From contig OZ241331.1 in the NCBI GenBank assembly GCA_965200005.1, positions 682,001 to 746,000 of the forward strand: a stretch of DNA of 64,000 nt. The letters are read 5' to 3'. The notes below the pieces were generated by a model that ran no database searches, was not told where the DNA came from, and saw only the letters and a list, made by a program, of their open reading frames with translations. This document shows, one piece after another, positions 1-8,268 of this stretch; position 1 is the first letter of the stretch, and every line of letters starts with the position of its first letter. The position numbers were made by a program, and so were the translations under genes. Origin of the DNA: Aldehydirespirator sp965200005 (lineage in GTDB: Bacteria > Actinomycetota > Acidimicrobiia > Acidimicrobiales > Aldehydirespiratoraceae).

Positions 1-547
1 CGATAAGCAACCGAGGCCGGCAAGCAATGGCAAGCGAGATCATCACTCGCTGGCGCATCCCGCCGCTGAAACTGTGAGGCAACTCAAGCGAACGCCGCTC
101 CGGATCGGCAATCCCGACACGACCCAGTAACTCGACCGCTTCAGATGCCGCCGCGCTCTTGTCCATGCCTCGATGCAGGCGCAGCGACTCGGCGATTTGC
201 TCGCCTACCGCCATGAGCGGGTTAAGCGAAGTGAGAGGATCCTGAAAGATCATGCCAATCTGGCCGCCACGCACACGACGAAGACTCCGCTCATCGGCTC
301 GGAGCAAGTCCTGACCGCCAAAGCGCACTGATCCAGACATCTCCACATTGTCGGTGATGGCAAAAAGTCGGAGGATTGAGCGGGCGGTGACGCTCTTGCC
401 GCTGCCGCTCTCACCGACGACACCCAGGGATGCCCCCGGCGACATTGTGAAGCTCACGCCATCGACGGCGCGTACGGGGCCCGAAGTGGTGTGGAACGTG
501 ACGTGTAGGTCCTCAACTTCGAGGATCGGGGTGGAGTTGTCGCTCAT
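1..547 (-). CDS. Dipeptide/oligopeptide ABC transporter ATP-binding protein (DppD/OppD type), C-terminus beyond left edge
   Basis: ATPase subunit of a peptide/nickel-type ABC importer that powers uptake across the cytoplasmic membrane. About 182 N-terminal residues are present. They contain a Walker A motif GESGSGKS near residue 45, a Q-loop region IGMIFQDPLTSLNP and the ABC signature FSGGMRQRV near residue 165. Walker B and the C-terminal oligopeptide domain lie outside the window. The ATG at 547 overlaps the stop codon of the upstream permease in an ATGA arrangement, so the two are probably translationally coupled. Family assignment is firm. Substrate is unknown; the operon context (UbiD, HpaB, amidohydrolase) suggests an organic acid or aromatic conjugate rather than an ordinary peptide. 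Confidence 0.93.
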   Translation of the reverse strand, partial: MSDNSTPILEVEDLHVTFHTTSGPVRAVDGVSFTMSPGASLGVVGESGSGKSVTARSILRLFAITDNVEMSGSVRFGGQDLLRADERSLRRVRGGQIGMIFQDPLTSLNPLMAVGEQIAESLRLHRGMDKSAAASEAVELLGRVGIADPERRSLELPHSFSGGMRQRVMISLAIACRPRLLI

Positions 548-1461
548 GCCGCCGCCCCCGAGCGAGCCTCCCAGTAGCGGCCCAACAGGTTGAGCATCAG
601 CACTGTGAGGCCAAGCAGCACTCCAGGAAGGATCGTCAACCACCACGCCACTGCCAGCAACGGCCGGCCCTCAGAGATCAACAATCCCCAAGTGGTTTGA
701 GGTGGCTGCACACCCACTCCCAGGAAGCTGAGACCTGCTTCGGAGAGCATCACGTGACCGATCTCTACGACACACAGAACCAGTACCCGGGGTGCCACAT
801 TGGGAAGTAGATGCCTGCCCAAAATGGCCGTGTTGGAGCAGCCCGTGGCTATCGATGCCTCGATGAAGGTTTCTTCTCGCAGTCGCAGCGCTTCGGCACG
901 CACTACCCGGGCAAAGATGGGCCACACCAGACATGGCAACACGATGATCAGGATGGTGACGCTCGGCCCGAGCAGGCTCAACAGCAAGATGGCAACCAGG
1001 AACATCGGCATCGCGGTTTGTGCCTCACCGAGACGCATCAACAAGCGGTCGATGCGGCCACCGAAGTAGCCACCAAGCAACCCGAATAGCACCCCTATTG
1101 CAGCTCCGATGAACGTTGAAAGCACCGCTATGTAGAGCGTGAGGCGAGTTCCGGCGACCATGCGGCTAAACAAGTCGCGACCCAGGCTGTCGGTTCCGAG
1201 CAGGTGAAATCCTTCGGGCGACCTGCTCCAGGGCCCCAGCAGACGCGACCGAAGGTTCTGCCGATCCGGATCATGCGGAGCGAATAGGTCAGGCAATAGC
1301 GCCCACGCCACAAGAACCCCAAGCAGCACCACAAGCACGATCCAGCCACGCTTGCCCAGCATCTCGGTAAGGCGCGCAGAGATCCTGTGTGGCAATGACC
1401 TGCGTTGCCTAGTGGCCGCGTCACCACCTGCAAGAGGGTGATCCCTTACGACGATGCCCAC
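544..1461 (-). CDS. ABC transporter permease, DppC/OppC type
   Basis: Inner-membrane permease of the same importer, 305 residues, the usual size for DppC-like proteins. There is an N-terminal cytoplasmic stretch, one membrane helix near residues 35-55, then an extracytoplasmic loop with the DppC-typical LLGTDSLGRDLFSRM segment and five more helices. The ABC-interaction (EAA) loop is seen as EASIATGCSNTAILGRHLLP near residues 200-220. It lies 9 bp after the other permease and overlaps the ATPase by 4 bp. The two permeases form the channel with the two ATPases. Confidence 0.93.
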   Translation of the reverse strand: MGIVVRDHPLAGGDAATRQRRSLPHRISARLTEMLGKRGWIVLVVLLGVLVAWALLPDLFAPHDPDRQNLRSRLLGPWSRSPEGFHLLGTDSLGRDLFSRMVAGTRLTLYIAVLSTFIGAAIGVLFGLLGGYFGGRIDRLLMRLGEAQTAMPMFLVAILLLSLLGPSVTILIIVLPCLVWPIFARVVRAEALRLREETFIEASIATGCSNTAILGRHLLPNVAPRVLVLCVVEIGHVMLSEAGLSFLGVGVQPPQTTWGLLISEGRPLLAVAWWLTILPGVLLGLTVLMLNLLGRYWEARSGAAA

Positions 1462-1470
1462 AGCAGTTCC

Positions 1471-2421
1471 TTAGCTGGCCCTGATGCGCCGGTCGATCAT
1501 CTGATAGCCGAGGTCAATCAGCAGGTTGCTAGCAATCACAAACACACCGGCGATGATCACCGCAGCTTGCAACACGAAGAAATCTTGTCGGTGGGCGGCG
1601 TCAATCGTGAGACGGCCCACGCCGGGCCAGGCAAATACGTACTCAATGGCGAACGCTGCGCCGCCCCACATTCGCACATACTCCCAACCAACAATTGTCG
1701 CTGTTGTAACACCGGTGTTGCGGATCACGTGTCGTCTCAGGATTGTCCACTCCGTCAAACCCTTGCTGCGAGCCACGGTTACGTACGGTTTGGACATCTC
1801 CTCAAACGTGGCGGAACGCACCAACTGAAAGATCCGTCCGCCATGCACGATTCCTAGGGTCGCGGCTGGCAAGACGATGCTCAACGTCTCGAAGCGCCCA
1901 GACGTCGGCAACCAACCCAGTTGCACGCCAAATAGCAAGATCAGCAACAGACCGAGCCAGAAGTTCGGTACTGAAAGTGCTGATACCGATGCCAGGTTCG
2001 CGGTCTTATCAAGTGTTGTATGAGCTCTAGCCCCTGCAAACACTCCGGGTACAACGCCCAGGAGCGCGGCTGCGCCCAGGCCGACCACAGTCAAGTAAAT
2101 CGTTGACGGGAGCGCTTCAAAGACGGCGTTGATCGCCGGTCGCTGTTGCCAGGTCGACTCACCAAAGTCAAGACGTGCCAGTCCAGTCAGATACTCCCAG
2201 TAGCGCTCGCCTACCGGTCGATCCAGGCCGAACTGGCGCGCAATTGTTGCGATCTCTTCATCTGTGGCATCGATCGGGGCAAAGATCAGCGCCGGGTTCC
2301 CGACAATGTGAGCCAGAAAGAAAATAACTGTCACTACCAGCAGCAAAACAATGACGCCGTCGCGCAGTCTTCGTAGCAACAAGGCACGAAGAGGCTGGCG
2401 CGCTGGCGCATTTGATTGCAT
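1471..2421 (-). CDS. ABC transporter permease, DppB/OppB type
   Basis: Second inner-membrane permease of the importer, 316 residues, six predicted membrane helices. The first helix (near residues 20-45) is followed by a periplasmic-type domain, and the EAA-like loop reads VARSKGLTEWTILRRHVIRN near residues 220-240, as expected for DppB. The gene follows the substrate-binding protein gene after about 100 bp, in which no convincing terminator was found, so it is probably co-transcribed. Substrate cannot be read from the sequence. Confidence 0.93.
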   Translation of the reverse strand: MQSNAPARQPLRALLLRRLRDGVIVLLLVVTVIFFLAHIVGNPALIFAPIDATDEEIATIARQFGLDRPVGERYWEYLTGLARLDFGESTWQQRPAINAVFEALPSTIYLTVVGLGAAALLGVVPGVFAGARAHTTLDKTANLASVSALSVPNFWLGLLLILLFGVQLGWLPTSGRFETLSIVLPAATLGIVHGGRIFQLVRSATFEEMSKPYVTVARSKGLTEWTILRRHVIRNTGVTTATIVGWEYVRMWGGAAFAIEYVFAWPGVGRLTIDAAHRQDFFVLQAAVIIAGVFVIASNLLIDLGYQMIDRRIRAS

Positions 2422-2524
2422 CTAAGTAATGCTCCGGTGGTGTTCGGCGGAGACCGCAGCGCTCTAGCTATTCACCTTCACTAAAGCGCTAACGATCCCC
2501 GCCAACGTCATTTGGAGCTGACGG

Positions 2525-4312
2525 TTAGCCGACGCTCATCTCGGCTACGTAGTACTCGTCATCAAGGCGAGGCTCCCAGTGGAGACGTTCCGTTGCGCCA
2601 TAAATCAGATCCTGTTGCAGCAGGTAGATGGCGTGAGGATTCTCGTGCAGCAAGCCCCAAGCCTCCTGGTAGAGGCTGTCACGTTCAGCTTGATCAAGCG
2701 TCGAACCAGCAGCCTCAAACAGTGCCGTGACGGCTTCGTCACAAAGCTTGCTCGAGGAACCATCACAGGTCACGTGACTGCGGGTACGAGCACCATCAAA
2801 CCATTCGTTGGAGTTCCAGCCATAACGCAAGTCGTACGCACCAGGTTCTGTGCCCTTGATGCGAGAACCCGAGCGGAATGTGTTCCACTCAGCGAGTTGC
2901 ACTCGAGCATCAAGCCCGATGTCGTTTAGCGACTGTGCCACGAACTGCGCCGTCTCAACACCACGTAGGTAACGGCCAATAGGTGCATAGATGTCAATCC
3001 GGAAACCGTCGGGGTATCCAGCATCAATGATCATCTGCGAGGCCGTCTCGGGGTCATAGGGGTGAGGCCCGATGTTTGGATTGAAACCAAGCATTCCCTC
3101 AGCTAGATGCTGAGCGTTGTTCGGCCGGGCATAACCCTCATAGAGCGTCTCAGCTAGCAGGTCTTTGTCGACGGCCATGTTCATGGCAACCCGAACCTGC
3201 GGCAAACTCAACTCTTCGCGGTAGGCGTTAATTGTCATGTAACTGAACTCAGTTGCGGGGACACTCAATGCCTGGGGTACGAGAGCAACTTGCTCGGGCA
3301 AGATGTCAAGCACCAGGTCAACTTCACCAGCTTGCAACGCGGCCAATGAGGTTTGTTTGTCGGGGATGAACCTCACAGTAAAGGCCTCAATAGAGGGAGC
3401 GTCACCCCAGTAATTGGCATTGCGAACCGCTGAGATCTGCTGACCCCGATCCCACGACTCAAACATGTATGGGCCCGTTCCGACGGGATTCTCGCCGACA
3501 CTGTCACCAGTACCGGGAGCGATAACCGGCAGCTGCGCAATCTGCAGTGGCAGCGTGGCATTGACTCCGTCGGTGTGAATGTCAACCGTGTAATCGGACA
3601 CGGCTTCAGCCTCAACTATGCCTCGAATGTAGGACGACCGCTGCGTCTCATAGTCCTCGTGCAGCATGCGGTTGAGGCTGTCAGCGACAGCTTGAGCGTT
3701 GAGCGTCGCACCGTCGTGGAACGTCACACCCTCACGAACCTCGAAGCGCCATGTGTCATCATCAACTGCTTCATATCCGGTGGCCAGCACTGGGATCAGA
3801 GCGCTCGAAGCGTCACGTCCAAGTAGCGACTCGAAGAGATTCGCTGTAACCACGCGGGAACTGCGGTCGTTCACGGCCTGGGGGTCAAGCGTCGACGGCT
3901 CGGTCGTGACCGCGATAGTGATCGAACCCGGGTCACCCATCATCTCGGGCTCTTCCATTACCGCTTCTTCAGCAACAGCCTCAGCTGCTTCGGCTGCTTC
4001 AGCGGCTCTGGCTTCAGCTTCAGCGGCTGCGTCTTGTGCGGCTTGAAGTTGCGCTTCAAGGTCAGCCACGACGGACGGGTCGACGCCTTCAGCAGACTCG
4101 GCCGCCGCCATCGCCTCGGCTAGAGCGGCTTCGGCATCTGCAGCCGCCGCCATCGCTGCGTCTGCTTCGGTGCGAGCCGCATCAGCCTCGGCACGAGCCG
4201 CATCGGCCTCAGCGGCGCTGTCATCGTCGCCGCCACATCCCGATGCGAGCAGGCCGAGCACAAAGAGCGCCACAAGGGGTGCTCTCAGACTCCGCCACAG
4301 GTGATTGGTCAT
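2525..4312 (-). CDS. Lipid-anchored solute-binding protein (SBP family 5) with an alanine-rich coiled-coil stalk
   Basis: Extracytoplasmic receptor that delivers substrate to the adjacent permeases. The ATG at 4312 is chosen because a strong AGGAGGAA site lies just upstream, and it gives a signal peptide with lipobox LASGC (Cys26). Residues about 33-123 are an Ala/Glu-rich heptad-like segment (repeats such as AEADAARAEADAAR), predicted to be a long coiled coil. The family 5 domain begins near residue 128 (ITIAVTTEPSTLDPQAVND) and contains the typical GTGPYMFESWDRG and ANYWGDAPSIEAF segments. Total 595 residues, longer than usual because of the stalk. The start is well supported; the ligand is unknown. 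Confidence 0.9.
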   Translation of the reverse strand: MTNHLWRSLRAPLVALFVLGLLASGCGGDDDSAAEADAARAEADAARTEADAAMAAAADAEAALAEAMAAAESAEGVDPSVVADLEAQLQAAQDAAAEAEARAAEAAEAAEAVAEEAVMEEPEMMGDPGSITIAVTTEPSTLDPQAVNDRSSRVVTANLFESLLGRDASSALIPVLATGYEAVDDDTWRFEVREGVTFHDGATLNAQAVADSLNRMLHEDYETQRSSYIRGIVEAEAVSDYTVDIHTDGVNATLPLQIAQLPVIAPGTGDSVGENPVGTGPYMFESWDRGQQISAVRNANYWGDAPSIEAFTVRFIPDKQTSLAALQAGEVDLVLDILPEQVALVPQALSVPATEFSYMTINAYREELSLPQVRVAMNMAVDKDLLAETLYEGYARPNNAQHLAEGMLGFNPNIGPHPYDPETASQMIIDAGYPDGFRIDIYAPIGRYLRGVETAQFVAQSLNDIGLDARVQLAEWNTFRSGSRIKGTEPGAYDLRYGWNSNEWFDGARTRSHVTCDGSSSKLCDEAVTALFEAAGSTLDQAERDSLYQEAWGLLHENPHAIYLLQQDLIYGATERLHWEPRLDDEYYVAEMSVG

Positions 4313-4346
4313 ATCAATTCCTCCTTTACTCTGAGAACTAATCGTC

Positions 4347-4778
4347 CTACAGAGATTGATCGTCGCCGGTCTCCTCCCCCAGGGACCGATGAAACTGTTC
4401 CGCCGCCTCAGCGGCGATCTCATGGTCAATGAGCGGGCTTCCCCCGCCGACACCAATGGCACCGACGCAAACCCCGTCATCAAAGAGAGGTACCCCGCCC
4501 GGGTTGACGGTTACCCCTCCGGGGATGATTTCAACGAGGCTGGCCGGAAACATTGGCCGGTCAGCCCACATCGCCACAAGATCTTTGGTGGGCTTTGCAA
4601 ATGCAGCTGCAAGCCTTGCTTTGCCCATCGCCATGTATGGCCCGTGCCAGCGCTTCCCCCGCACCACTACCAGCGGGTGACCGGCATCATCATGAACCGC
4701 CACGGTGGCGTTGATGTCGTGACGTCTAGCGATCGCACGGGCCTGATGCACGAGTTCGAGTGCGCGCTCGACGTCCAT
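4347..4778 (-). CDS. GlcG/HbpS family protein
   Basis: Small 143-residue protein of the GlcG/HbpS (DUF336) fold. The family motifs are visible: a start with ALELVHQARAIA, then VAVHDDAGHPLVVVR, ARLAAAFAKPT and a C-terminal GAIGVGGGSPLIDHEIA. Relatives bind heme or small organic molecules, or sit beside catabolic genes with no proven activity. There is no signal peptide, so it is probably cytoplasmic. It begins 3 bp after the amidohydrolase stop, so it is in the same operon and may help handle a pathway intermediate. Exact role unknown. Confidence 0.85.
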   Translation of the reverse strand: MDVERALELVHQARAIARRHDINATVAVHDDAGHPLVVVRGKRWHGPYMAMGKARLAAAFAKPTKDLVAMWADRPMFPASLVEIIPGGVTVNPGGVPLFDDGVCVGAIGVGGGSPLIDHEIAAEAAEQFHRSLGEETGDDQSL

Positions 4779-4781
4779 CGG

Positions 4782-6053
4782 TCAGGTTGTGTTGCCGTCG
4801 GACGTAGAACCGACGCCGTTGCCTGAGCCGACGCTTGAACCGTTGGTGTCCCATGGCACCGACAACAGCCGCAAGTAACGCTCGGCATTGCCGGCCATGA
4901 GCTTTCGTAGGGCTTCTTCACCGATCACAGAACCCCAGGCAATGACGTTGTCTGTGCTATTGGGATAGAAGCACTCGGGATGAGGAAAGTCTGACTCATA
5001 CATCAAGACACCGTCGCCGAGCAGATCAATGACGGCTTTGGTCATCTCGGGGCCCTCGTGCTGTTCGATCGCACAGAACACCCGGCCCATCTGGACGTAC
5101 TCCATGGGTGTGTGCTTTAGGGTCGCTGGCACTGCGCCCTTGACGTAGTCGATCTGGCTGGTAAGCCGGATGATCCAGTGCGGCAGCCAGCCGTGGCCGG
5201 TCTCGACGGTGGCGATCCGCAGGTTCGGGTAGCGATCAAGCATCCCGGATACCAGCACATATGCCATCAGCCGTTGGGCTCCCCAGACATGTGCTGCAGT
5301 TCGTGCTACTGCCACGTTCCCCCAGATGTCTCGATAGCCGGGGAAGTAGGGAGCCTCATAGAAGAAGCTGTGATGCATGATCGGCAGGTCGGCCTCGTTC
5401 ATCGCCTCCCAGATCGGATCAAGATCGGGCTCATCTACCGGGAGGCCTTCCGGTAGTACGGGCCAAACAGCGGAGAGCCACTCCTCATCGGCGTGTTGGC
5501 GGATCGTGTCAGCCGCCCATTGCGGGTCAGCGCCTGGAGCTAACAGCAGACCTTTGAGCCGCTTGGGGTCTGCGGAGCAATAGTCAGCCATATAACGGTG
5601 ATACGAGCGGTACATGGCTTTGGCCAGACTCAGGTCAAGCGCGGTGCTTCCCGGTGCCCAGGTGCCAGGAATGATGAAGTTGACGTCGACGCCCTCTTCA
5701 TCCATATTGGCGAGACGCCCCGTCGAGTTGGTGTGTTGGATGCCATCTGCAATGGGCTTAACGGCCAGATTCTGAACCCGGCCCTCGAGAGCGCCCTTTG
5801 CACCCGCGCCGCGAGTGTCCACAGAAGCATCGGCTTTATTGCCAGCAACGCGGTTATAGGGACGCGGGTTGACTCGCACAACGCCGTAGGGATGGGTTGG
5901 ATGACCCCGGCCGGCCGTCGGTGTTGTCACACGCACATAGGGAGTTAGCTCGTCGGCGCGCTCCTTGAGTTCACGATCGCCGTATTCGACGAGCACCTCA
6001 ACCGAAGGGGTGACATGCGTGTCAGCGTCAATCACCCTGTAGCCCTGCCTCAT
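4782..6053 (-). CDS. Amidohydrolase-2 (ACMSD-like) family metal-dependent hydrolase or decarboxylase
   Basis: 423-residue TIM-barrel amidohydrolase-2 protein. The N-terminal metal motif is present as YRVIDADTHVTPS (D-x-D-x-H variant). Further family features are IMHHSFFYEAPYFPGY in the middle, ETGHGWLPHWIIRL, and MYESDFPHPECFYP near residue 360, whose DFPH is the usual late metal-ligand motif. Relatives include ACMSD, gamma-resorcylate decarboxylase and ring-cleavage hydrolases. In the operon between the regulator and GlcG genes it probably acts on the product of the monooxygenase/decarboxylase steps, which is inference. The last ~20 residues are Gly/Ser/Asn-rich and probably disordered. Confidence 0.88.
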   Translation of the reverse strand: MRQGYRVIDADTHVTPSVEVLVEYGDRELKERADELTPYVRVTTPTAGRGHPTHPYGVVRVNPRPYNRVAGNKADASVDTRGAGAKGALEGRVQNLAVKPIADGIQHTNSTGRLANMDEEGVDVNFIIPGTWAPGSTALDLSLAKAMYRSYHRYMADYCSADPKRLKGLLLAPGADPQWAADTIRQHADEEWLSAVWPVLPEGLPVDEPDLDPIWEAMNEADLPIMHHSFFYEAPYFPGYRDIWGNVAVARTAAHVWGAQRLMAYVLVSGMLDRYPNLRIATVETGHGWLPHWIIRLTSQIDYVKGAVPATLKHTPMEYVQMGRVFCAIEQHEGPEMTKAVIDLLGDGVLMYESDFPHPECFYPNSTDNVIAWGSVIGEEALRKLMAGNAERYLRLLSVPWDTNGSSVGSGNGVGSTSDGNTT

Positions 6054-6070
6054 TGAATCATTCCGTCCTC

Positions 6071-6094
6071 TAGTCGCTTAGTCGCTTAGTCGCT
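6071..6094. repeat. Three perfect tandem copies of an 8-bp unit
   Basis: The unit tagtcgct is repeated three times without interruption in the 50-bp spacer between the GntR-family gene and the amidohydrolase gene. It is probably a slippage product. It lies inside the operon transcript, just upstream of the amidohydrolase start, so copy number could alter spacing but not reading frame. Confidence 0.9.
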
Positions 6095-6103
6095 GAAGTT
6101 CAT

Positions 6104-6847
6104 CTAGTCGTTCTGTCGGTCTGGTGCGAACGCCACCTCGGCTGACCCCACAGTCTCACGCATCACTTCGATGAGGCTCCGCTCAACCTTTTCGAGGTGC
6201 TCCCGCATGAGTTCTTGCGCAAGTTCGCCATCGCGCGCCGCGATTGCGTCGTGGATCTTGCGGTGGCCCTCGTAGCCGGAACCAACCCTGTGCCGATGCT
6301 CAGGTGGGCGGGTGAAGATCCTCCAGAACCCTGGTTCCCGAAAGAAAAGTCCCAGTCCCGATTCGTATAGTTCGGTCAGAATCAGATTGTGTGATGCTCG
6401 CACTACGGCGCTGTGAAAGCCCCGGTCTGCGGTGTGATATTGGGCTTCGTCACGTGTGTCCATGCGTGCCAGGCAGGCACCGATCTCGGCAAGGTCGCTG
6501 TCGGTGTGGTTCTGGGCTGCTAGTCCCGATGCGTGAATCTCTAACAACTTGCGAACATCAAACACCTGCTGCACCGACGAATCCGATGCTCGGGCCGCAA
6601 GGTTCAGCATCTTGGGGCCAATGTCGTTCGGGTGGCGCACCACTAAACGGCCGCCCCGGCGAGAGATGAAGCCTGACGACACCAGGCCTTGAAGCGCTTC
6701 ACGCACGGTTGTACGGCCGACCCCGAACACTTCACGCAATTCACGTTCAGAGGGCATCGTCGCCCCAGGTTCAAGGCGTCCCGACAGCACCTGACGCTTG
6801 AGTTGCTCTTCGAGACGGTCGGCGAGTGTTTCGCGTCGTAGCTTCAC
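6104..6847 (-). CDS. FadR-subfamily GntR transcriptional regulator (FCD domain)
   Basis: 247-residue regulator. The N-terminal winged helix contains the GntR motif MPSERELREVFGVGRTTV followed by REALQGLVSSGFISRR (residues ~30-65). A helical FCD ligand-binding domain follows, with the expected DRGFHSAVVRASHN and late HRKIHDAI histidine-bearing segments for a metal and carboxylate ligand. It overlaps ubiD by 4 bp and is inside the operon it probably controls. A palindrome TTGTCTGACAA, which fits the FCD operator type, lies on the operon promoter at 9818-9828. Likely a repressor released by a carboxylate inducer (inference). Confidence 0.92.
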   Translation of the reverse strand: MKLRRETLADRLEEQLKRQVLSGRLEPGATMPSERELREVFGVGRTTVREALQGLVSSGFISRRGGRLVVRHPNDIGPKMLNLAARASDSSVQQVFDVRKLLEIHASGLAAQNHTDSDLAEIGACLARMDTRDEAQYHTADRGFHSAVVRASHNLILTELYESGLGLFFREPGFWRIFTRPPEHRHRVGSGYEGHRKIHDAIAARDGELAQELMREHLEKVERSLIEVMRETVGSAEVAFAPDRQND

Positions 6848-8268
6848 GAGCCTTGGGCTCCTGTGCTTGCACCCAACCAGCTCAACACCGTGGATCCCTC
6901 GTATGTGGCGTCGAGCGCCTCGGCATTACCAGGTTGTGCAAAGGCGATCCGCGCGAAGTCATCGCGCCGTTCAAAGGGCACGGAGGCATCAAGTATCACC
7001 TTTGTGCCGACACCGTCACGTGATGTCCGCACATATTCGTGGCCACGCATTCCAGGCAGCATTATTAGATCTTCGACTGCATCGAAGCGCGTAGCCAAAG
7101 CGTAGGCAACATCCACGGGATCATGCAGATCAATGTCGTCATCCACGAGCACGATCATGTTGAGGTCTTTGAGCGCACCAAAGGCGGCTAATGCAGCATT
7201 GCGACCCATGCCATTGTCTCGGTCTGACCTTTTGGATAGGGCCATGACGAGATGAAATCGGTGTAATCCACCCGACGGCATTGCTACATCGGTAACGATC
7301 GGGGTCACAGGTTTCACGGCTTGGAGCGCAGCTACCTCAAGCACATGTTTACGTAACACGATCGTCTCTCGGCCCGCACCGTTGATTGCGTGATACACGG
7401 GCTCCCGACGGGTAGTGAGTGCAGTGACCTTGATCGTCGGTGCGGGGCCTGCCGGAGACGAATACCCCACAAACTCCCCGAACGGCCCCTCGATCACAGT
7501 GTGGTCGGGCTCTATCACGCCTTCAATAACGATCTCGGTTTCCGCTGGCACAACTACGTCTTGGGTGATACCTGCGGCGACAGGTAAGCCCGACCCGCGG
7601 CAACCACCAGCTGCGCACAGCTCGTCACGATCTTCGGGCATTAGTGCACCCATCGTGGAAGCCGCGTAGATCAAGGCCATATCGGTGCCGATACAGGCTG
7701 CGACTGGCAGCTTCTGGCCCAATTGCGTGGCGCGTTCAAGTGCTTGACCGAGGTGGCGACCGTGGTCGATCTTGATGGCGACTCGATCCGAGTCAATGAT
7801 CTGTAGACGGTGAAACGAGGCGTTGTGTACCCCTGTGATGGGATCACGCACGATCAGCACGGCAGCCGTAACGAAGCGACCGCCGTCGGTGGGGGTGTGC
7901 TTGAGCACCGGTAGTTGCCGACCCAGATTGATCGCTGCGCCCCGGCAGATGACTTGTTGAGCTGGCACATTGTCTACGTCTACGAAGGTCGGATCGATAT
8001 CGCGGCGGATGCCTCGCGCTATGGCTGCGCGCAGTTCGTCTCGTGTGAGACCCATAGCCACTTCGGAGGATCTTGGTGTTGCGAACACATTGCCGACTAC
8101 AGGTACATCGTGGCCCTTGACGTCTTCAAACAGGATTGCCGCGCCTGCATCGTGATGTTTCATCAGTGAAGCGACTTCAAGGTCGCCGTCGACGGTGCGG
8201 GTTAGTCGTGCTAAAAGACCAGCCGCGTCAAGACGCTGTAGCGCGCTGCGGAAACTGCTGTCGATCAT
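6844..8268 (-). CDS. UbiD-family (prenylated-FMN) decarboxylase
   Basis: 474-residue UbiD-family enzyme, which reversibly decarboxylates aromatic or alpha,beta-unsaturated acids using prenylated FMN and a divalent metal. The catalytic Arg-Glu-Glu set can be placed by motif: Arg154 in NASFHRLQI, and Glu260 and Glu265 in IEGPFGEFVGY. The PAETEIVIEG segment just before is also typical. No UbiX (cofactor supplier) is encoded in the window. It overlaps both neighbours by 4 bp (HpaB upstream, GntR downstream), so the three are tightly coupled. The pairing with a flavin monooxygenase points to an aromatic acid substrate, but which one is not visible. Confidence 0.92.
   Translation of the reverse strand: MIDSSFRSALQRLDAAGLLARLTRTVDGDLEVASLMKHHDAGAAILFEDVKGHDVPVVGNVFATPRSSEVAMGLTRDELRAAIARGIRRDIDPTFVDVDNVPAQQVICRGAAINLGRQLPVLKHTPTDGGRFVTAAVLIVRDPITGVHNASFHRLQIIDSDRVAIKIDHGRHLGQALERATQLGQKLPVAACIGTDMALIYAASTMGALMPEDRDELCAAGGCRGSGLPVAAGITQDVVVPAETEIVIEGVIEPDHTVIEGPFGEFVGYSSPAGPAPTIKVTALTTRREPVYHAINGAGRETIVLRKHVLEVAALQAVKPVTPIVTDVAMPSGGLHRFHLVMALSKRSDRDNGMGRNAALAAFGALKDLNMIVLVDDDIDLHDPVDVAYALATRFDAVEDLIMLPGMRGHEYVRTSRDGVGTKVILDASVPFERRDDFARIAFAQPGNAEALDATYEGSTVLSWLGASTGAQGS

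Noticed and set aside
2422..2524. Inverted AGCGCT segments between the binding protein and permease genes as a terminator
   Set aside because: AGCGCT is self-complementary and the arms do not form one stable stem; the gap probably remains transcribed.
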